Source: Actinomycetes bacterium
GTDB taxonomy: Bacteria > Actinomycetota > Acidimicrobiia > Acidimicrobiales > Acidimicrobiaceae
DNA: 33,749 bases
Reading direction: 5' to 3'
Assembly (NCBI GenBank): GCA_021822605.1
Contig: JAKAQL010000022.1
Location: 1-33,749 of the forward strand
How positions within the stretch are numbered: the first letter of the stretch is position 1; each line of letters starts with the position of its first letter. Shown here one piece after another: positions 25,465-33,749 of the stretch. The translations under genes were made by a program, and so were the position numbers. Below the pieces are notes generated by a model that saw only the letters and a program-made list of their open reading frames with translations, was not told the origin of the DNA and did no database searches.

Positions 25465-26153
25465 ACTCGAGCAGACCCCGCCCCTTGAGTACCTCCGGGT
25501 CTCCCATCGCAACTGCGCCCGGGACAATGGTCAGTGCGCCCGGGACAATGGCCTGTTTTCCACGAGGACCGAACTGAGTCATTGCTCAGCCAATTACCTC
25601 AGGAGCCCACAGGGGCAAGGGGAACTGAGGCGCTGAAGCCCGAATGTCCTGGTGGCCGCCGATCCCACCTTGTACTCGTGGTCCCTGTTCGGGCAGGGTT
25701 GTGATGCCCGGTCCAGTCTAGGCCGGGAGATCTGCCTCAGTACCGTCATCCTCAGTTTGCGCTGGAGGAAAATCTTCCTGTCGACTCTCTGTCGGTCGAG
25801 CTGCGTTGGCCGATAGGCACGTCATTCGAGAGTGTATCGGTCTGTCTAGCTAAGGCAGCAGTTGGAAAATAGCGAGGCCGAACAGGCGACGGATCTAGGC
25901 GCTAAGGGCAATGCCCGACCGGCTGGAGTTTCGTCAACCGATCTAAAGGCCCTCGCTTACTCGGGTGTGTGCAACCCGACTGGTAACGTCCTTGCCTGCT
26001 GTCGACCGTGAATGCAGGTGCTATCTGTCATGAAATGACGAAGCGGATGGCCTGGCTAGTCTGCCATCGCAGCCGTAGTCTTCTAAGTGTTCTTTCAGTT
26101 TCGGGAGCCGTTAATACTGTAAGGGTTGCTACAGTGACGGTTGGGGGGACGAC
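25465..26153. other. Long gap with a short direct repeat
   Basis: About 690 bases upstream of the peptide operon. Near its left end the 17-mer tgcgcccgggacaatgg occurs twice (25514-25530 and 25535-25551, 21-base period), a layout like the multiple end repeats of some insertion sequences (IS21 type). No transposase remnant was found beside it. A segment around 25872-25956 could fold by pairing agcgaggcc with ggccctcgct and has an inner gggc/gccc hairpin, but it matches no riboswitch I know. The promoter of the operon should lie close to 26150; TTGGGGGGA just before the first gene looks like its ribosome binding site. Confidence 0.45.
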
Positions 26154-28043
26154 TTGGCTGATGATTTGTTAGCAGACGCATCCGACTGGGAGGCGGTCGT
26201 GGGCATCGATGAGTCTTGGTGCTGGAGGACCACCATCAAAATTCCTATGAGGGACGGTGTGGTACTTGTGGCGGACCGATATGCCGCTGATGTCTCATTG
26301 AGCAAACCCACCCCAGTCGTACTTGAGCGAACTCCCTATGGGCGCCGAGTGGCACGAGCATCCGAGCGATTCCCGGGGATTGACCGGCCCCTCACCCCTG
26401 TAGAGGTAGCTGTGCACCTAGCGAATCACCAGTTCGTGGTGATTATGCAGGATTGCCGTGGTCGCGGTGAGTCGGAGGGAGGTTTTACCAAATACCTAGG
26501 TGAGGGGCAAGACGGATTTGATACCGTGGAGTGGCTCGGATCTCAGGCCTGGTGTGACGGACGGGTTTTTACTATGGGACTCTCCTATGGTGCGCATGCC
26601 CAGGCTGCTCTAGCGTCGCTAGGTCCCAGATTTTTAGCCGGTATGTTCATGGACTGCGGAGGCTTTGCGAGTGCGTATGAGGCAGGCTGTCGACAGGGTG
26701 GCGCATTCGAGATGAAGCAAGTTACCTGGGCAATCAGGCATGCTGCAAAGAGCCCCGAGGCGTCGGCGGCAGGTGGAGAAGAGGCTCTCGTTGAGAGCGT
26801 AGATGTTCCCTCTTGGCTCAATCTTTGGCCGTGGCAACGGGGTAAGTCTCCCATAAGCTATGCTCCGAGCTACGAGAATTATCTTCTTGAGCAGTATCGC
26901 GAGACCTCGTTTTCGCCTTACTGGAGACAGGTCGGGTTGTATGCGCGAGGCTATTACTCACAGTTTCCTGACGTTCCTACCTTGCATATGTCTGGTTGGT
27001 ATGACCCATACACGATGACGGCAATCGATAACTTTAGGGCACTCTCGGAGGGGAAGGCTAGTCGATCGTATCTTGTCCTTGGACCATGGACCCATGGTGC
27101 TCGCAGTTTGTCGTATGCCGGTGAGGTTGAGTTTGGCGAGGACGCCACACTCGAAGGTCACCTAGCTCCCAACTTCCTTGAGTTTCGGGACCGGTGGTTT
27201 TCCGAGCAGGCTGGTCGCTCTACAGTACCCGCACTTACCGAAGCCGTGACTTTCTTCTTGATGGGGGGAGGAGACGGGCACCTCGCCGAGACAGGACGCG
27301 TTTATCATGGAGGACGCTGGTTAACCAGTTCAGTCTGGCCCCCTGAGGGTGTTGGCGACGAAGCTTGGTTCCTATGCCCCGGAGGTTTGTTAGATCAGCG
27401 ACTGCCCTCTGGGGTTGACGACTTCGTCGAATATGACCATGATCCTCGCGTGCCTGTTCCAACGGTGGGTGGATCGATCACCTCCGGTGAGCCGGTGATG
27501 CGTGGTGGTGCCTTTGATCAGCGTTGGTCATTTATGGGGTCCAACGGAGAACCCCAGTCTGTTCCACTCGAGTTACGCGATGATGTGGTGTGTTTTGACT
27601 CTGAACCTTTGGCGGAGGACCTAGCGGTGGTGGGGCGCCCAAAACTCAAGTTGATGGTCTCGTCCTCGGCTCTGGATACCGACTTCTGTTGGAAGCTGAT
27701 CGATGTCTACCCGCCATCGTTGACGCACCCACAAGGCTTCGCCATGAACATTACTGATGCGATTCTCCGTTGCCGTTATAGAAACGGTTTCGAGGAGCCG
27801 GAGCCGATGCAGCCGGGCGCGACTTATTCCGTGGAAATCGTTGCACCTGATACTGCAAACCTGTTCAGCCGAGGCCACCGGATCCGTGTTGTGATCTCAT
27901 CGAGTAATTTCCCAAGGTTTGATCTAAATCGTAACATTTGGCCCGACGATGGGAGGAGGAAGGGCACTAACGTGGCAAGGAACCGGATCCATCTTGGCGG
28001 TATCACACCGTCACACTTGGAGCTTCCGGTCTGGACTAGTTAA
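26154..28043 (+). CDS. CocE/NonD-family (S15-type) hydrolase
   Basis: A 629-residue alpha/beta-hydrolase of the X-Pro dipeptidyl-peptidase (S15)/cocaine esterase family. The domain starts at IPMRDGVVLVADRY (about 30-43). The oxyanion-side segment is VVIMQDCRGRGESEG, the nucleophile elbow GLSYGA gives S144, the catalytic Asp is D284 in SGWYDPY, and the His is H314 in GPWTHGA. The C-terminal beta-sandwich domain (from about 450) ends with RGHRIRVVISSSNFPRFDLN, as expected for the family. There is no signal peptide, so it acts inside the cell. The start is a TTG at 26154 after GGGGGG; no upstream or nearby in-frame ATG fits. It heads an operon with an oligopeptide importer and an amidohydrolase. 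Cleavage of imported peptides, possibly Xaa-Pro ones, or of an ester or amide is therefore likely. Confidence 0.88.
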   Translation: MADDLLADASDWEAVVGIDESWCWRTTIKIPMRDGVVLVADRYAADVSLSKPTPVVLERTPYGRRVARASERFPGIDRPLTPVEVAVHLANHQFVVIMQDCRGRGESEGGFTKYLGEGQDGFDTVEWLGSQAWCDGRVFTMGLSYGAHAQAALASLGPRFLAGMFMDCGGFASAYEAGCRQGGAFEMKQVTWAIRHAAKSPEASAAGGEEALVESVDVPSWLNLWPWQRGKSPISYAPSYENYLLEQYRETSFSPYWRQVGLYARGYYSQFPDVPTLHMSGWYDPYTMTAIDNFRALSEGKASRSYLVLGPWTHGARSLSYAGEVEFGEDATLEGHLAPNFLEFRDRWFSEQAGRSTVPALTEAVTFFLMGGGDGHLAETGRVYHGGRWLTSSVWPPEGVGDEAWFLCPGGLLDQRLPSGVDDFVEYDHDPRVPVPTVGGSITSGEPVMRGGAFDQRWSFMGSNGEPQSVPLELRDDVVCFDSEPLAEDLAVVGRPKLKLMVSSSALDTDFCWKLIDVYPPSLTHPQGFAMNITDAILRCRYRNGFEEPEPMQPGATYSVEIVAPDTANLFSRGHRIRVVISSSNFPRFDLNRNIWPDDGRRKGTNVARNRIHLGGITPSHLELPVWTS

Positions 28044-28149
28044 ATGAGGCGTATCTGTGTATCTGAATTAGGAAAGTTCGAAGAGTTCAGTGCATTGGTA
28101 AAACGATTGGTGTAAACTAACTACAACTTTGGGGAAAGAGGGGGTAGGC

Positions 28150-29982
28150 GTGTCGAAGCGCGGTAGTCATTTCAAGAGAAATACTCGGAAATTCTTTACG
28201 GTGGCGATGACCGCCAGTTTGGGCGGCGCAGTGCTGGCAGCGTGCGGTTCGTCAAGCTCAACGAGCAAGACTACGACCTCGTCATCGACCAATGGAGACG
28301 TGATTACAATGGCTGAAGGGGCTCAAGGAACCCCTGACTCTATTCTCCCCTTCGTCGAGCCAGCGTATAATACTGTTGCAAACAAGGGAAGTTTCCAGAA
28401 CTTTATGTGGCCGGAACTCTACACGATCGGGACCAGCAGCTCCGCTACGGCTTTGAATACCTCTTTGAGTCTCGCGTATGCGCCGGCGTATAGCCAAAAT
28501 GACTCGGTTGTCACAATAAAACTGAAGCCATGGAAGTGGTCTAACGGTTCAGCCTTGACTAATGCAGATCTTATGTTCTTTCTCGATTTATTAAAGTTCG
28601 AGAAGAACGAGTTTGCCGACTATGTGCCAGGAGATATCCCGGATCTCATCAGTTCCATGAACACCGTTGGGTCCAATACTGTCGTATTACATCTGACCAA
28701 ATCGGTCAATCCGATTTGGTTTACTGATGATCAGCTCGACGAGCTTGTCCCTATGCCACAGCAGTCTTGGGACAAGACTTCATCTGCGGGTCCTGTGGGA
28801 AATTATGCGGCTACAGCATCGGGGGCTGCTGCGGTTCTGAGCTATCTCAGTGCCCAGTCTAAGGATACATCCACGTATGCTACGAATCCCCTGTGGAAGG
28901 TGGTCGATGGACCATTCGAGCTGACCTCGTTCAACACTACCGGCGCGGCCTCCTTCAAGGTTAATCCAAGTTATTCGGGGCCCAAGGTGACGTACAAGGT
29001 ATTCAAAGAGGTACCCTACACCTCTAGTGCCTCCGAATTCAGTTCTCTTCTCGCGGGTAATGAAATTCAGGTTGGCTATGTACCGGCAAATGACTTATCT
29101 ACACTCGCGAGGGTAAAGGGCGCCGGATATACCATCGTGCCCACGCCATACTGGGAGATTAACTTCCTCTCGTTGAACTACGTGAACCCACAGGTTGAGA
29201 ACATCTTCAAACAGTTATATATCCGTCAGGCATTGCAACATTTGATGGATCAACAGGCGGTGGTGAAGTCCCTTCTCCTTGGTACTGGGGGTTATCCAGA
29301 TTACGGTCCGGTTCCACCGGAGCCCGCTAACCCGTACAAGGGATCGGCGGAGTCGGCCAGCACGTATCCCTACAGTATCAAGGATGCACGGGCTCTGCTG
29401 ACATCACACGGTTGGAAGATCCCAGCTGCAGGTCCTGCAGTCTGTACCCGGCCGGGAACGGGTTCGAACCAATGCGGTGCGGGTATCAGTTCCGGAACGA
29501 CGTTAACCTTTTCACTGGCGTATACAACTGGTTCCTCCTATCTGCCAGGTGAGATGGAGGATTTCAAGAGTTCGGCGGCCTCTGCAGGTATTGTGCTGAA
29601 TCTGTCGTCGGCTCCATTCGATTCCATCATCGCGGAGTCGGGTAGTCCTCACGCCACAGGACCTGACATTGCGAACTGGGGAGCAGGATTTTCCTGGGAC
29701 TTCGGTGAACCGTACCCGACGGGTGGTAGCATCTTTGCCTCTGGGCACTTTCTCTCTTATCCCGTACCTGCTGAACTCCGTACTCTGGTAGCGGCCACAC
29801 ATACGGCGTCGGGCTCGCAGGCTGACGCTGCGATGCAGGCATACTCGAACTATGTAGCCAAGCAAGCTCTCGTTATTTTCCAACCTGTTACCTACAATAT
29901 CAACGCGGTATCGAGCCAGCTGAAGGGTGTTTACTTCCCCTCAACTGGAATTCTGTTTCCGCAGACGTGGTCGTATAAGTAG
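28150..29982 (+). CDS. Oligopeptide-type ABC transporter substrate-binding lipoprotein
   Basis: A 610-residue extracytoplasmic solute-binding protein of family 5 (SBP_bac_5). It has a basic N-terminus, a hydrophobic segment FFTVAMTASLGGAV and the lipobox LAAC (C32), followed by a Ser/Thr linker. Family features include DSVVTIKLKPWKWSNGSALTNADLMFFLDLL (the usual F-L-...-WSDG-P-TA-DV segment in a divergent form), NTVVLHLTKSV and IRQALQHLMDQQAVV. Start GTG at 28150 (MSKRGSHF) follows GAGGGGGTAGG; the longer TTG start at 28129 is less likely. It lies 106 bases after the S15-type hydrolase and 37 before the amidohydrolase. With the permease genes it forms an importer of peptides or similar compounds. 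The C-terminal half has an extra Cys pair (VCTRPGTGSNQC) that may make a disulfide. Confidence 0.9.
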   Translation: MSKRGSHFKRNTRKFFTVAMTASLGGAVLAACGSSSSTSKTTTSSSTNGDVITMAEGAQGTPDSILPFVEPAYNTVANKGSFQNFMWPELYTIGTSSSATALNTSLSLAYAPAYSQNDSVVTIKLKPWKWSNGSALTNADLMFFLDLLKFEKNEFADYVPGDIPDLISSMNTVGSNTVVLHLTKSVNPIWFTDDQLDELVPMPQQSWDKTSSAGPVGNYAATASGAAAVLSYLSAQSKDTSTYATNPLWKVVDGPFELTSFNTTGAASFKVNPSYSGPKVTYKVFKEVPYTSSASEFSSLLAGNEIQVGYVPANDLSTLARVKGAGYTIVPTPYWEINFLSLNYVNPQVENIFKQLYIRQALQHLMDQQAVVKSLLLGTGGYPDYGPVPPEPANPYKGSAESASTYPYSIKDARALLTSHGWKIPAAGPAVCTRPGTGSNQCGAGISSGTTLTFSLAYTTGSSYLPGEMEDFKSSAASAGIVLNLSSAPFDSIIAESGSPHATGPDIANWGAGFSWDFGEPYPTGGSIFASGHFLSYPVPAELRTLVAATHTASGSQADAAMQAYSNYVAKQALVIFQPVTYNINAVSSQLKGVYFPSTGILFPQTWSYK

Positions 29983-30019
29983 CGACCGCTGGTGACACAA
30001 GTGGGTCCCTGCAGGAGTT

Positions 30020-31297
30020 GTGACTGATGAGAGAAGTATTCGGAGGTTGTCAGTGACGGCTGGAGCGCTCCTCCTGGAGCATGGGACGCTAATCGAAGGA
30101 CTTGGTTCGCCAGCGTCTGTTGATGGTGGGGTTCTTGTTGGCGCTGATGGGAGGATCCAGTGGGCAGGAGCAATGACTGAGCTCCCTCTCAACGCGTCGA
30201 GTGTTGATAGGATCGATGTGCAGGGGAACTGGATCCTACCAGGATTTATCGACACTCATGTGCATCTGTCCAATGCTGATGCTCAGCGAGATCCGTTTCA
30301 GCGGGCAACACTTCCAACGAGTTTCCTGAACCTGTCGCTGGTTACCTCTGCGCGGGCAACCCTCCATGCAGGGGTCACCACGGTTCGAGATTTAGGCGGT
30401 GCTGATCTTGGCATGAAGATGGCTATCGACCAGGGGATCATCGATGGTCCTCGAATGTTGATTGCGGTCACACCGATTAGCGCCACTGGGGGTCACGGTG
30501 ACTCGCGCTACCCAAGTGGTTTGGATCTAGGCTTTCGATCCACCTATCCTGGTCTCGCCGATGGGGAAGTGGAGTGCCGAAAGAGAACCAGGGAGATGCT
30601 TCGGGCAGGTGCCGACGTTATCAAAATACATGCCACGGGTGGCGTCTGGAGTCCTCGTGATCAGCCTGATGACGAGGGTCTTACTATAGCAGAGATAGCC
30701 GCGGTGGTGGATGAGGCCAACAGGCATCGGGGCAAGCGAGTGGCAGCGCATGCCCAGGGTCGTGGCGGGATCTCCAACGCGGTGCTGGGCGGAGTCGCAA
30801 GTGTCGAACACGGGTACCAGATCGACTCAGTTACCGTAGAGGAGATGTTGAAGCGCGGTACCTATTTGGTGCCCACGCTCACTACTGCGACCACTGCGCC
30901 GGACCGCGCTGTGGTGCCGCTGGTCTCTTACGAGAAGAAGATGAAGTGGATGGAGATTGCCCAAGAGTGCCTTCCAACGGCGCTTACGTCTGGGGTGAAG
31001 ATTGCGATGGGAACCGACAGTGGGGTAGTGGCCCATGGACGTAACTTAACGGAACTTAGGAGACTCGTGGAGTTTGGCGTAGACCCCATGGAGGCGCTTC
31101 TTGCGGGGACCCGGTATGCTGCGGACCTACTTGATCTGAGTGATGACGTGGGATCGCTATCCGTTGGGAAGTTCGGAGATGTTGTCGTTACTGACTGTGA
31201 TCCGGTCGTAGACATCGCAAAGCTCGAGCAATCTGAGCATGTGGTGCTAGTCGTCAAAGGTGGTACCGTTTACAAGAATCTCTTGAGTGATGCCTGA
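30020..31297 (+). CDS. Amidohydrolase (Xaa-Pro dipeptidase/imidazolonepropionase-like)
   Basis: A 425-residue binuclear metal hydrolase of the amidohydrolase superfamily. Metal ligands are in place: H80 and H82 in FIDTHVHL, a lysine that is carboxylated in relatives (K202, VIKIHATGG), H244 (AAHAQG), H264 (VEHGYQ) and D333 (GTDSG). The GGHGD segment (157-161) and the K-IHATGG motif are typical of the subgroup holding Xaa-Pro and Xaa-Arg dipeptidases; the N-terminal beta-sandwich precedes the barrel. Start GTG at 30020 has GCAGGAG upstream. The stop overlaps the start of the permease gene by one base (TGATG), so translation is coupled. It is inserted between the binding protein and the permeases of a peptide importer, which makes intracellular dipeptide cleavage the best guess. 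Confidence 0.9.
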   Translation: MTDERSIRRLSVTAGALLLEHGTLIEGLGSPASVDGGVLVGADGRIQWAGAMTELPLNASSVDRIDVQGNWILPGFIDTHVHLSNADAQRDPFQRATLPTSFLNLSLVTSARATLHAGVTTVRDLGGADLGMKMAIDQGIIDGPRMLIAVTPISATGGHGDSRYPSGLDLGFRSTYPGLADGEVECRKRTREMLRAGADVIKIHATGGVWSPRDQPDDEGLTIAEIAAVVDEANRHRGKRVAAHAQGRGGISNAVLGGVASVEHGYQIDSVTVEEMLKRGTYLVPTLTTATTAPDRAVVPLVSYEKKMKWMEIAQECLPTALTSGVKIAMGTDSGVVAHGRNLTELRRLVEFGVDPMEALLAGTRYAADLLDLSDDVGSLSVGKFGDVVVTDCDPVVDIAKLEQSEHVVLVVKGGTVYKNLLSDA

Positions 31298-32244
31298 TGA
31301 GCGTTGCCTACTTGATTCGGAGGCTACTACAGGCGATCATTGTCGTCATCGGTGTCTCAATTATCGTCTTCGTAATGGTGCACTCGTTGCCTGGTGGTCC
31401 CGCCCGGGCAATCCTTGGCCCACAGGCCACCCCGATCCAGGTGAAGGATTTCATTGTCGCAAATGGCTATAACAAGCCGCTCATCGTTCAGTACTTCAAT
31501 TATCTGGGTCAACTGCTCCACGGAAATCTTGGGTATTCTTACACCGAGAATGCGCCCGTAAGGACTCTTATTGGACAGGCACTCCCTAAGACAGCGCTCT
31601 TGGTGTTCCTAGCCTACGGCCTGGGCCTGATTGTCGGTGTGCCGCTTGGGATTTGGCAAGCTGTCCACCGCGATGGGGCACTGGATCACGCGCTCACCAG
31701 TGTGGAGTTGACCGGTTATTCCATGCCCTTGTTCTGGTTGGGACTTCTGCTGATCGATGGATTAGCGATTGGGCTCCACCTGTTTCCACCGCAGGGTCCC
31801 CAAGGTCCAACTATTAGTGCGTCCTTCAGCGATCCGGTGGCGTTGGTACTGCCGGTGGTGACACTGATGATCACTGTCTTTGGCTCGTTCGCCCGATTCG
31901 CTCGTTCGGCGGCGCTCGATAGCCTCGCACAGGATTACATTCGAACGGCAAGAGCGAAGGGCTTGACACGCCGCCAGGTTCTTACCCGTCATGTCCTGAG
32001 AAACTCTTTACTGCCGTTGATCAGCCTGATTGGGCTGATTCTGCCTCTGGTGATCGCTGGAGCACTAGTGGTTGAACAGGTCTTTAACTATCCAGGTATG
32101 GGGCTACTGTTCTGGAATTCTGCAATCGCGCGGGATTATCCAGTGGTGATGGGTGTAGCAATGGTGGTAGCGGTGGCGACGGTGCTTGGCTCGTTGCTGG
32201 CGGACATCCTGTATCGGTTTGCTGACCCGCGTGTCTCGTACTAG
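31297..32244 (+). CDS. ABC transporter permease, DppB/OppB type
   Basis: A 315-residue inner-membrane subunit of a peptide/nickel-type importer. The N-terminus LIRRLLQAIIVVIGVSIIVFVMVHSLPGGPA is characteristic of DppB. The cytoplasmic EAA-like loop that docks on the ATPase is YIRTARAKGLTRRQVLTRHV, followed by LRNSLLPL. The C-terminal segment VVEQVFNYPGMGLLFWNS (the VE-VF--PG-G family mark) is complete. It has six predicted membrane segments. It is translationally coupled to the upstream amidohydrolase and followed after 69 bases by the second permease. Confidence 0.95.
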   Translation: MSVAYLIRRLLQAIIVVIGVSIIVFVMVHSLPGGPARAILGPQATPIQVKDFIVANGYNKPLIVQYFNYLGQLLHGNLGYSYTENAPVRTLIGQALPKTALLVFLAYGLGLIVGVPLGIWQAVHRDGALDHALTSVELTGYSMPLFWLGLLLIDGLAIGLHLFPPQGPQGPTISASFSDPVALVLPVVTLMITVFGSFARFARSAALDSLAQDYIRTARAKGLTRRQVLTRHVLRNSLLPLISLIGLILPLVIAGALVVEQVFNYPGMGLLFWNSAIARDYPVVMGVAMVVAVATVLGSLLADILYRFADPRVSY

Positions 32245-32313
32245 TCAAGGCTGTAGTTCTTTAGCGATTAGTGAGGAATCTGTGTGTTGCGATGGGTATA
32301 GAGGAAGGTTTGA

Positions 32314-33222
32314 ATGGATTCTGAGGATGTGACGTTGCTCAAAGATCGGCCCAGCGCGTCGGCGGAGGTCAGGGCTCCCAAAGAGATCTCCGGTATTCGA
32401 AGGGGTCTGCGCAAGTTTGCTCGGCGGCGAAGCGCAGTTGTGGGAGCGATCATCGTACTCTTCCTGCTGCTGTTCAGTTTTGTGGGCCCGCTTGTCTATC
32501 GAACTAACCAAGTGACGACGGTGCTAGCAAATGCCAACCAGCCGCCAAGTGCGGCCCATCTGCTCGGGACGTCGGACGTAGGTTACGACATCCTAGGTCG
32601 CTTGATGGCTGGAGGTCAGTCGGCTCTAGAGGTTGGGATCGGTGCGGCGGTAGTCGCCATCATTATTGGCACCTGGTGGGGAGCGCTCGCAGGATACTTT
32701 GGCGGGTGGGTCGACGCGACGATGATGAGGATAGCAGACTCGGTGCTAGCGATTCCCGCCTTGCTGTTGGTCCTGCTCTTGGGGACAATTATTCAACCAT
32801 CAGTCGTCCTGCTCGTGATCGAAATTGGAGCGATATCGTGGGCAGTACCGGCGCGGCTCGTTCGAGGTGAGACCCTATCGCTGCGGGTTCGGGAGTTTGT
32901 CGAAGCAGCTAAGGGTGCTGGTGCCAGTGGGAGGTGGATTGTCTTTCGCCATATGATTCCCAACGTCATTGGAGTAGTGATTGTTCAGACGACCTTGAGT
33001 ATCGCGAATTCTATCGCGTTGTTTGCGGTCATCAGCTATTTAGGGCTGGGCCCACCAGCGCCTGCGACTAACTGGGGGGCCATGCTGAGCAACGGTCTCA
33101 ACTATGTCTATGACGGATATTGGTGGGAGATCTATCCGGCCGGAATCGCGATTGTCTTGGCAGTCGTTGCCTTCAACTTCATCGGTGAAGGGCTGCGCGA
33201 TACGCTTGAGAGCCGAGACTAG
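32314..33222 (+). CDS. ABC transporter permease, DppC/OppC type
   Basis: A 302-residue second membrane subunit of the peptide importer. A hydrophilic N-terminal tail leads to LRKFARRRSAVVGAIIVLFLLLFSF, the first membrane helix. HLLGTSDVGYDILGRLMAGGQSALEVG is the conserved family segment (HLLGTD--GRD---R---G-R-SL-VG in typical members). The EAA loop is EFVEAAKGAGASGRWIVFRHMIPN, and SYLGLGPPAPATNWGAMLSNG ends the core. ATG at 32314 has GAGGAAGG upstream. It forms the heterodimeric channel with the preceding gene. The next gene is unusually distant (236 bases) for such an operon. Confidence 0.95.
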   Translation: MDSEDVTLLKDRPSASAEVRAPKEISGIRRGLRKFARRRSAVVGAIIVLFLLLFSFVGPLVYRTNQVTTVLANANQPPSAAHLLGTSDVGYDILGRLMAGGQSALEVGIGAAVVAIIIGTWWGALAGYFGGWVDATMMRIADSVLAIPALLLVLLLGTIIQPSVVLLVIEIGAISWAVPARLVRGETLSLRVREFVEAAKGAGASGRWIVFRHMIPNVIGVVIVQTTLSIANSIALFAVISYLGLGPPAPATNWGAMLSNGLNYVYDGYWWEIYPAGIAIVLAVVAFNFIGEGLRDTLESRD

Positions 33223-33458
33223 GGATTGTTGGGTTGGTGGCGGACACACAGGCGCTCAGTCTGGAACGGTTCGCTGGTCTTGGCAGCGCAAGTCCACCGA
33301 CTCAGCGCTGGGTTGCGACGGTGGATGGGGGTGCGGCCATACCGACAGGTTTAGTGCACTGTCAGGCTTTGAGCTTTGTGATTGATCGTTTGCGTTAGTG
33401 GTTTGGATCCTGGGTTGCCTGAAGGAGTATTTGCTTTGCTAAAGAGGGGATCGAGCTA
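33223..33458 (+). other. Unusually long gap inside the transporter operon
   Basis: These 236 bases separate the DppC-like permease from the ATPase gene, where overlapping or nearly touching genes are usual. Plus-strand reading shows several stops in every frame and no motif. A separate promoter for the ATPase genes, or the scar of a deletion or insertion, would explain it; neither can be shown from the sequence. Confidence 0.4.
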
Positions 33459-33749
33459 GTGGGCCTCCTTGAGATACGAGATCTGCGTGTGGTAATCAAG
33501 CTACAAAATTCGACGGTACACGCCTTGGATGGCGTGAACTTGTCGGTAGATGCTGGCGAGACAGTTGGGTTAGTGGGCGAGTCGGGTAGCGGAAAGACCA
33601 TGACAGGCATGGCTGTGATGGGACTCCTTCCGAGGGGCGGATCGATTCAGACAGGTCAAATTCTTCTTGACGGGCGAGATCTCGCGCAGCTGTCCGAAAG
33701 GGAGCTGCAGGAGGTTCGAGGCAAGGATATCGGAATGGTTTTCAGATCG
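33459..33749 (+). CDS. ABC transporter ATP-binding protein, DppD/OppD type (partial, cut by window end)
   Basis: The first 97 codons of the importer's ATPase. The start is GTG at 33459 after AGAGGGG. Translation gives LLEIRDLRVVIKLQNSTVHALDGVNLSV, the Walker A motif GESGSGKT and then SIQTGQILLDGRDLAQLSE. The segment LQEVRGKDIGMVF corresponds to the stretch before the Q-loop. Where relatives have MVFQDP or IFQEP, this sequence reads MVFRS just before the window ends. Either the Q-loop glutamine is replaced or a base is missing. It completes the peptide importer with the two permeases and the binding protein; the usual partner DppF-like ATPase would lie beyond the edge. Confidence 0.92.
   Translation, partial: MGLLEIRDLRVVIKLQNSTVHALDGVNLSVDAGETVGLVGESGSGKTMTGMAVMGLLPRGGSIQTGQILLDGRDLAQLSERELQEVRGKDIGMVFRS

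Noticed and set aside
25872-25956. Foldable segment suspected of being a riboswitch upstream of the peptide operon
   Set aside because: Pairing has a bulge, no known riboswitch core is present, and it lies about 200 bases before the gene.
1-33749. CRISPR arrays, rRNA genes and intact tRNA genes
   Set aside because: No regularly spaced repeats and no complete tRNA or rRNA signature were seen on either strand.

Overview
The window (about 55% G+C by eye) looks like a chromosomal segment of an actinobacterium. The evidence is GTG/TTG starts with purine-rich ribosome binding sites, actinobacterial-style families (MocR/YczE pair, YbfB/YjiJ-type MFS, a GNAT ending in a YWEPNVW motif) and lipoproteins with ordinary LxxC lipoboxes. 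The sulfide:quinone oxidoreductase-like gene and a lipoate ligase of the kind found in sulfur oxidisers suggest an acidophilic iron/sulfur-metabolising member of the Acidimicrobiia, but that assignment is inference. I can support about 73% of the window as coding. That is low for such an organism, and several of the long gaps hold recognisable gene ruins.

Left part (1-4641): a Rieske protein on the + strand meets the ruin of an ISAzo13-type transposase on the - strand. Next come three co-oriented - strand genes, transcribed in the order SQR-like flavoprotein, lipoate-protein ligase, ArsR-type regulator. With the DsrE-like protein at 9511-9870 this gives the left third a sulfur-metabolism flavour. 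The best guess at an incompletely described system here is a lipoate-dependent sulfur-oxidation module (sHdr/LbpA type) whose remainder may lie to the left of the window.

Middle (4642-18196): a TetR regulator and its MFS transporter (overlapping operon with a clear palindromic operator), a frameshifted HNH endonuclease beside a tRNA-like scrap, the DsrE-like gene, DNA polymerase IV, a MatB-like acyl-CoA synthetase, an unknown lipoprotein, a metallo-beta-lactamase-fold hydrolase, and a YczE-type membrane protein. Gaps of 0.5-1.3 kb lie between most of these.

Right part (18216-33749): the MocR regulator divergent from YczE, an MFS exporter preceded by a textbook MerR/SoxR-type promoter, a large YCF48/BNR-type propeller lipoprotein behind an AT-rich promoter with tandem repeats, a GNAT protein and a small unknown protein. 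The right edge holds a peptide-uptake and peptide-hydrolysis operon: S15/CocE-type hydrolase, oligopeptide-binding lipoprotein, amidohydrolase (prolidase-like), DppB-like permease, DppC-like permease and the start of a DppD-like ATPase cut by the window end. It would let the cell import peptides and cleave them, possibly with a preference for proline-containing ones.
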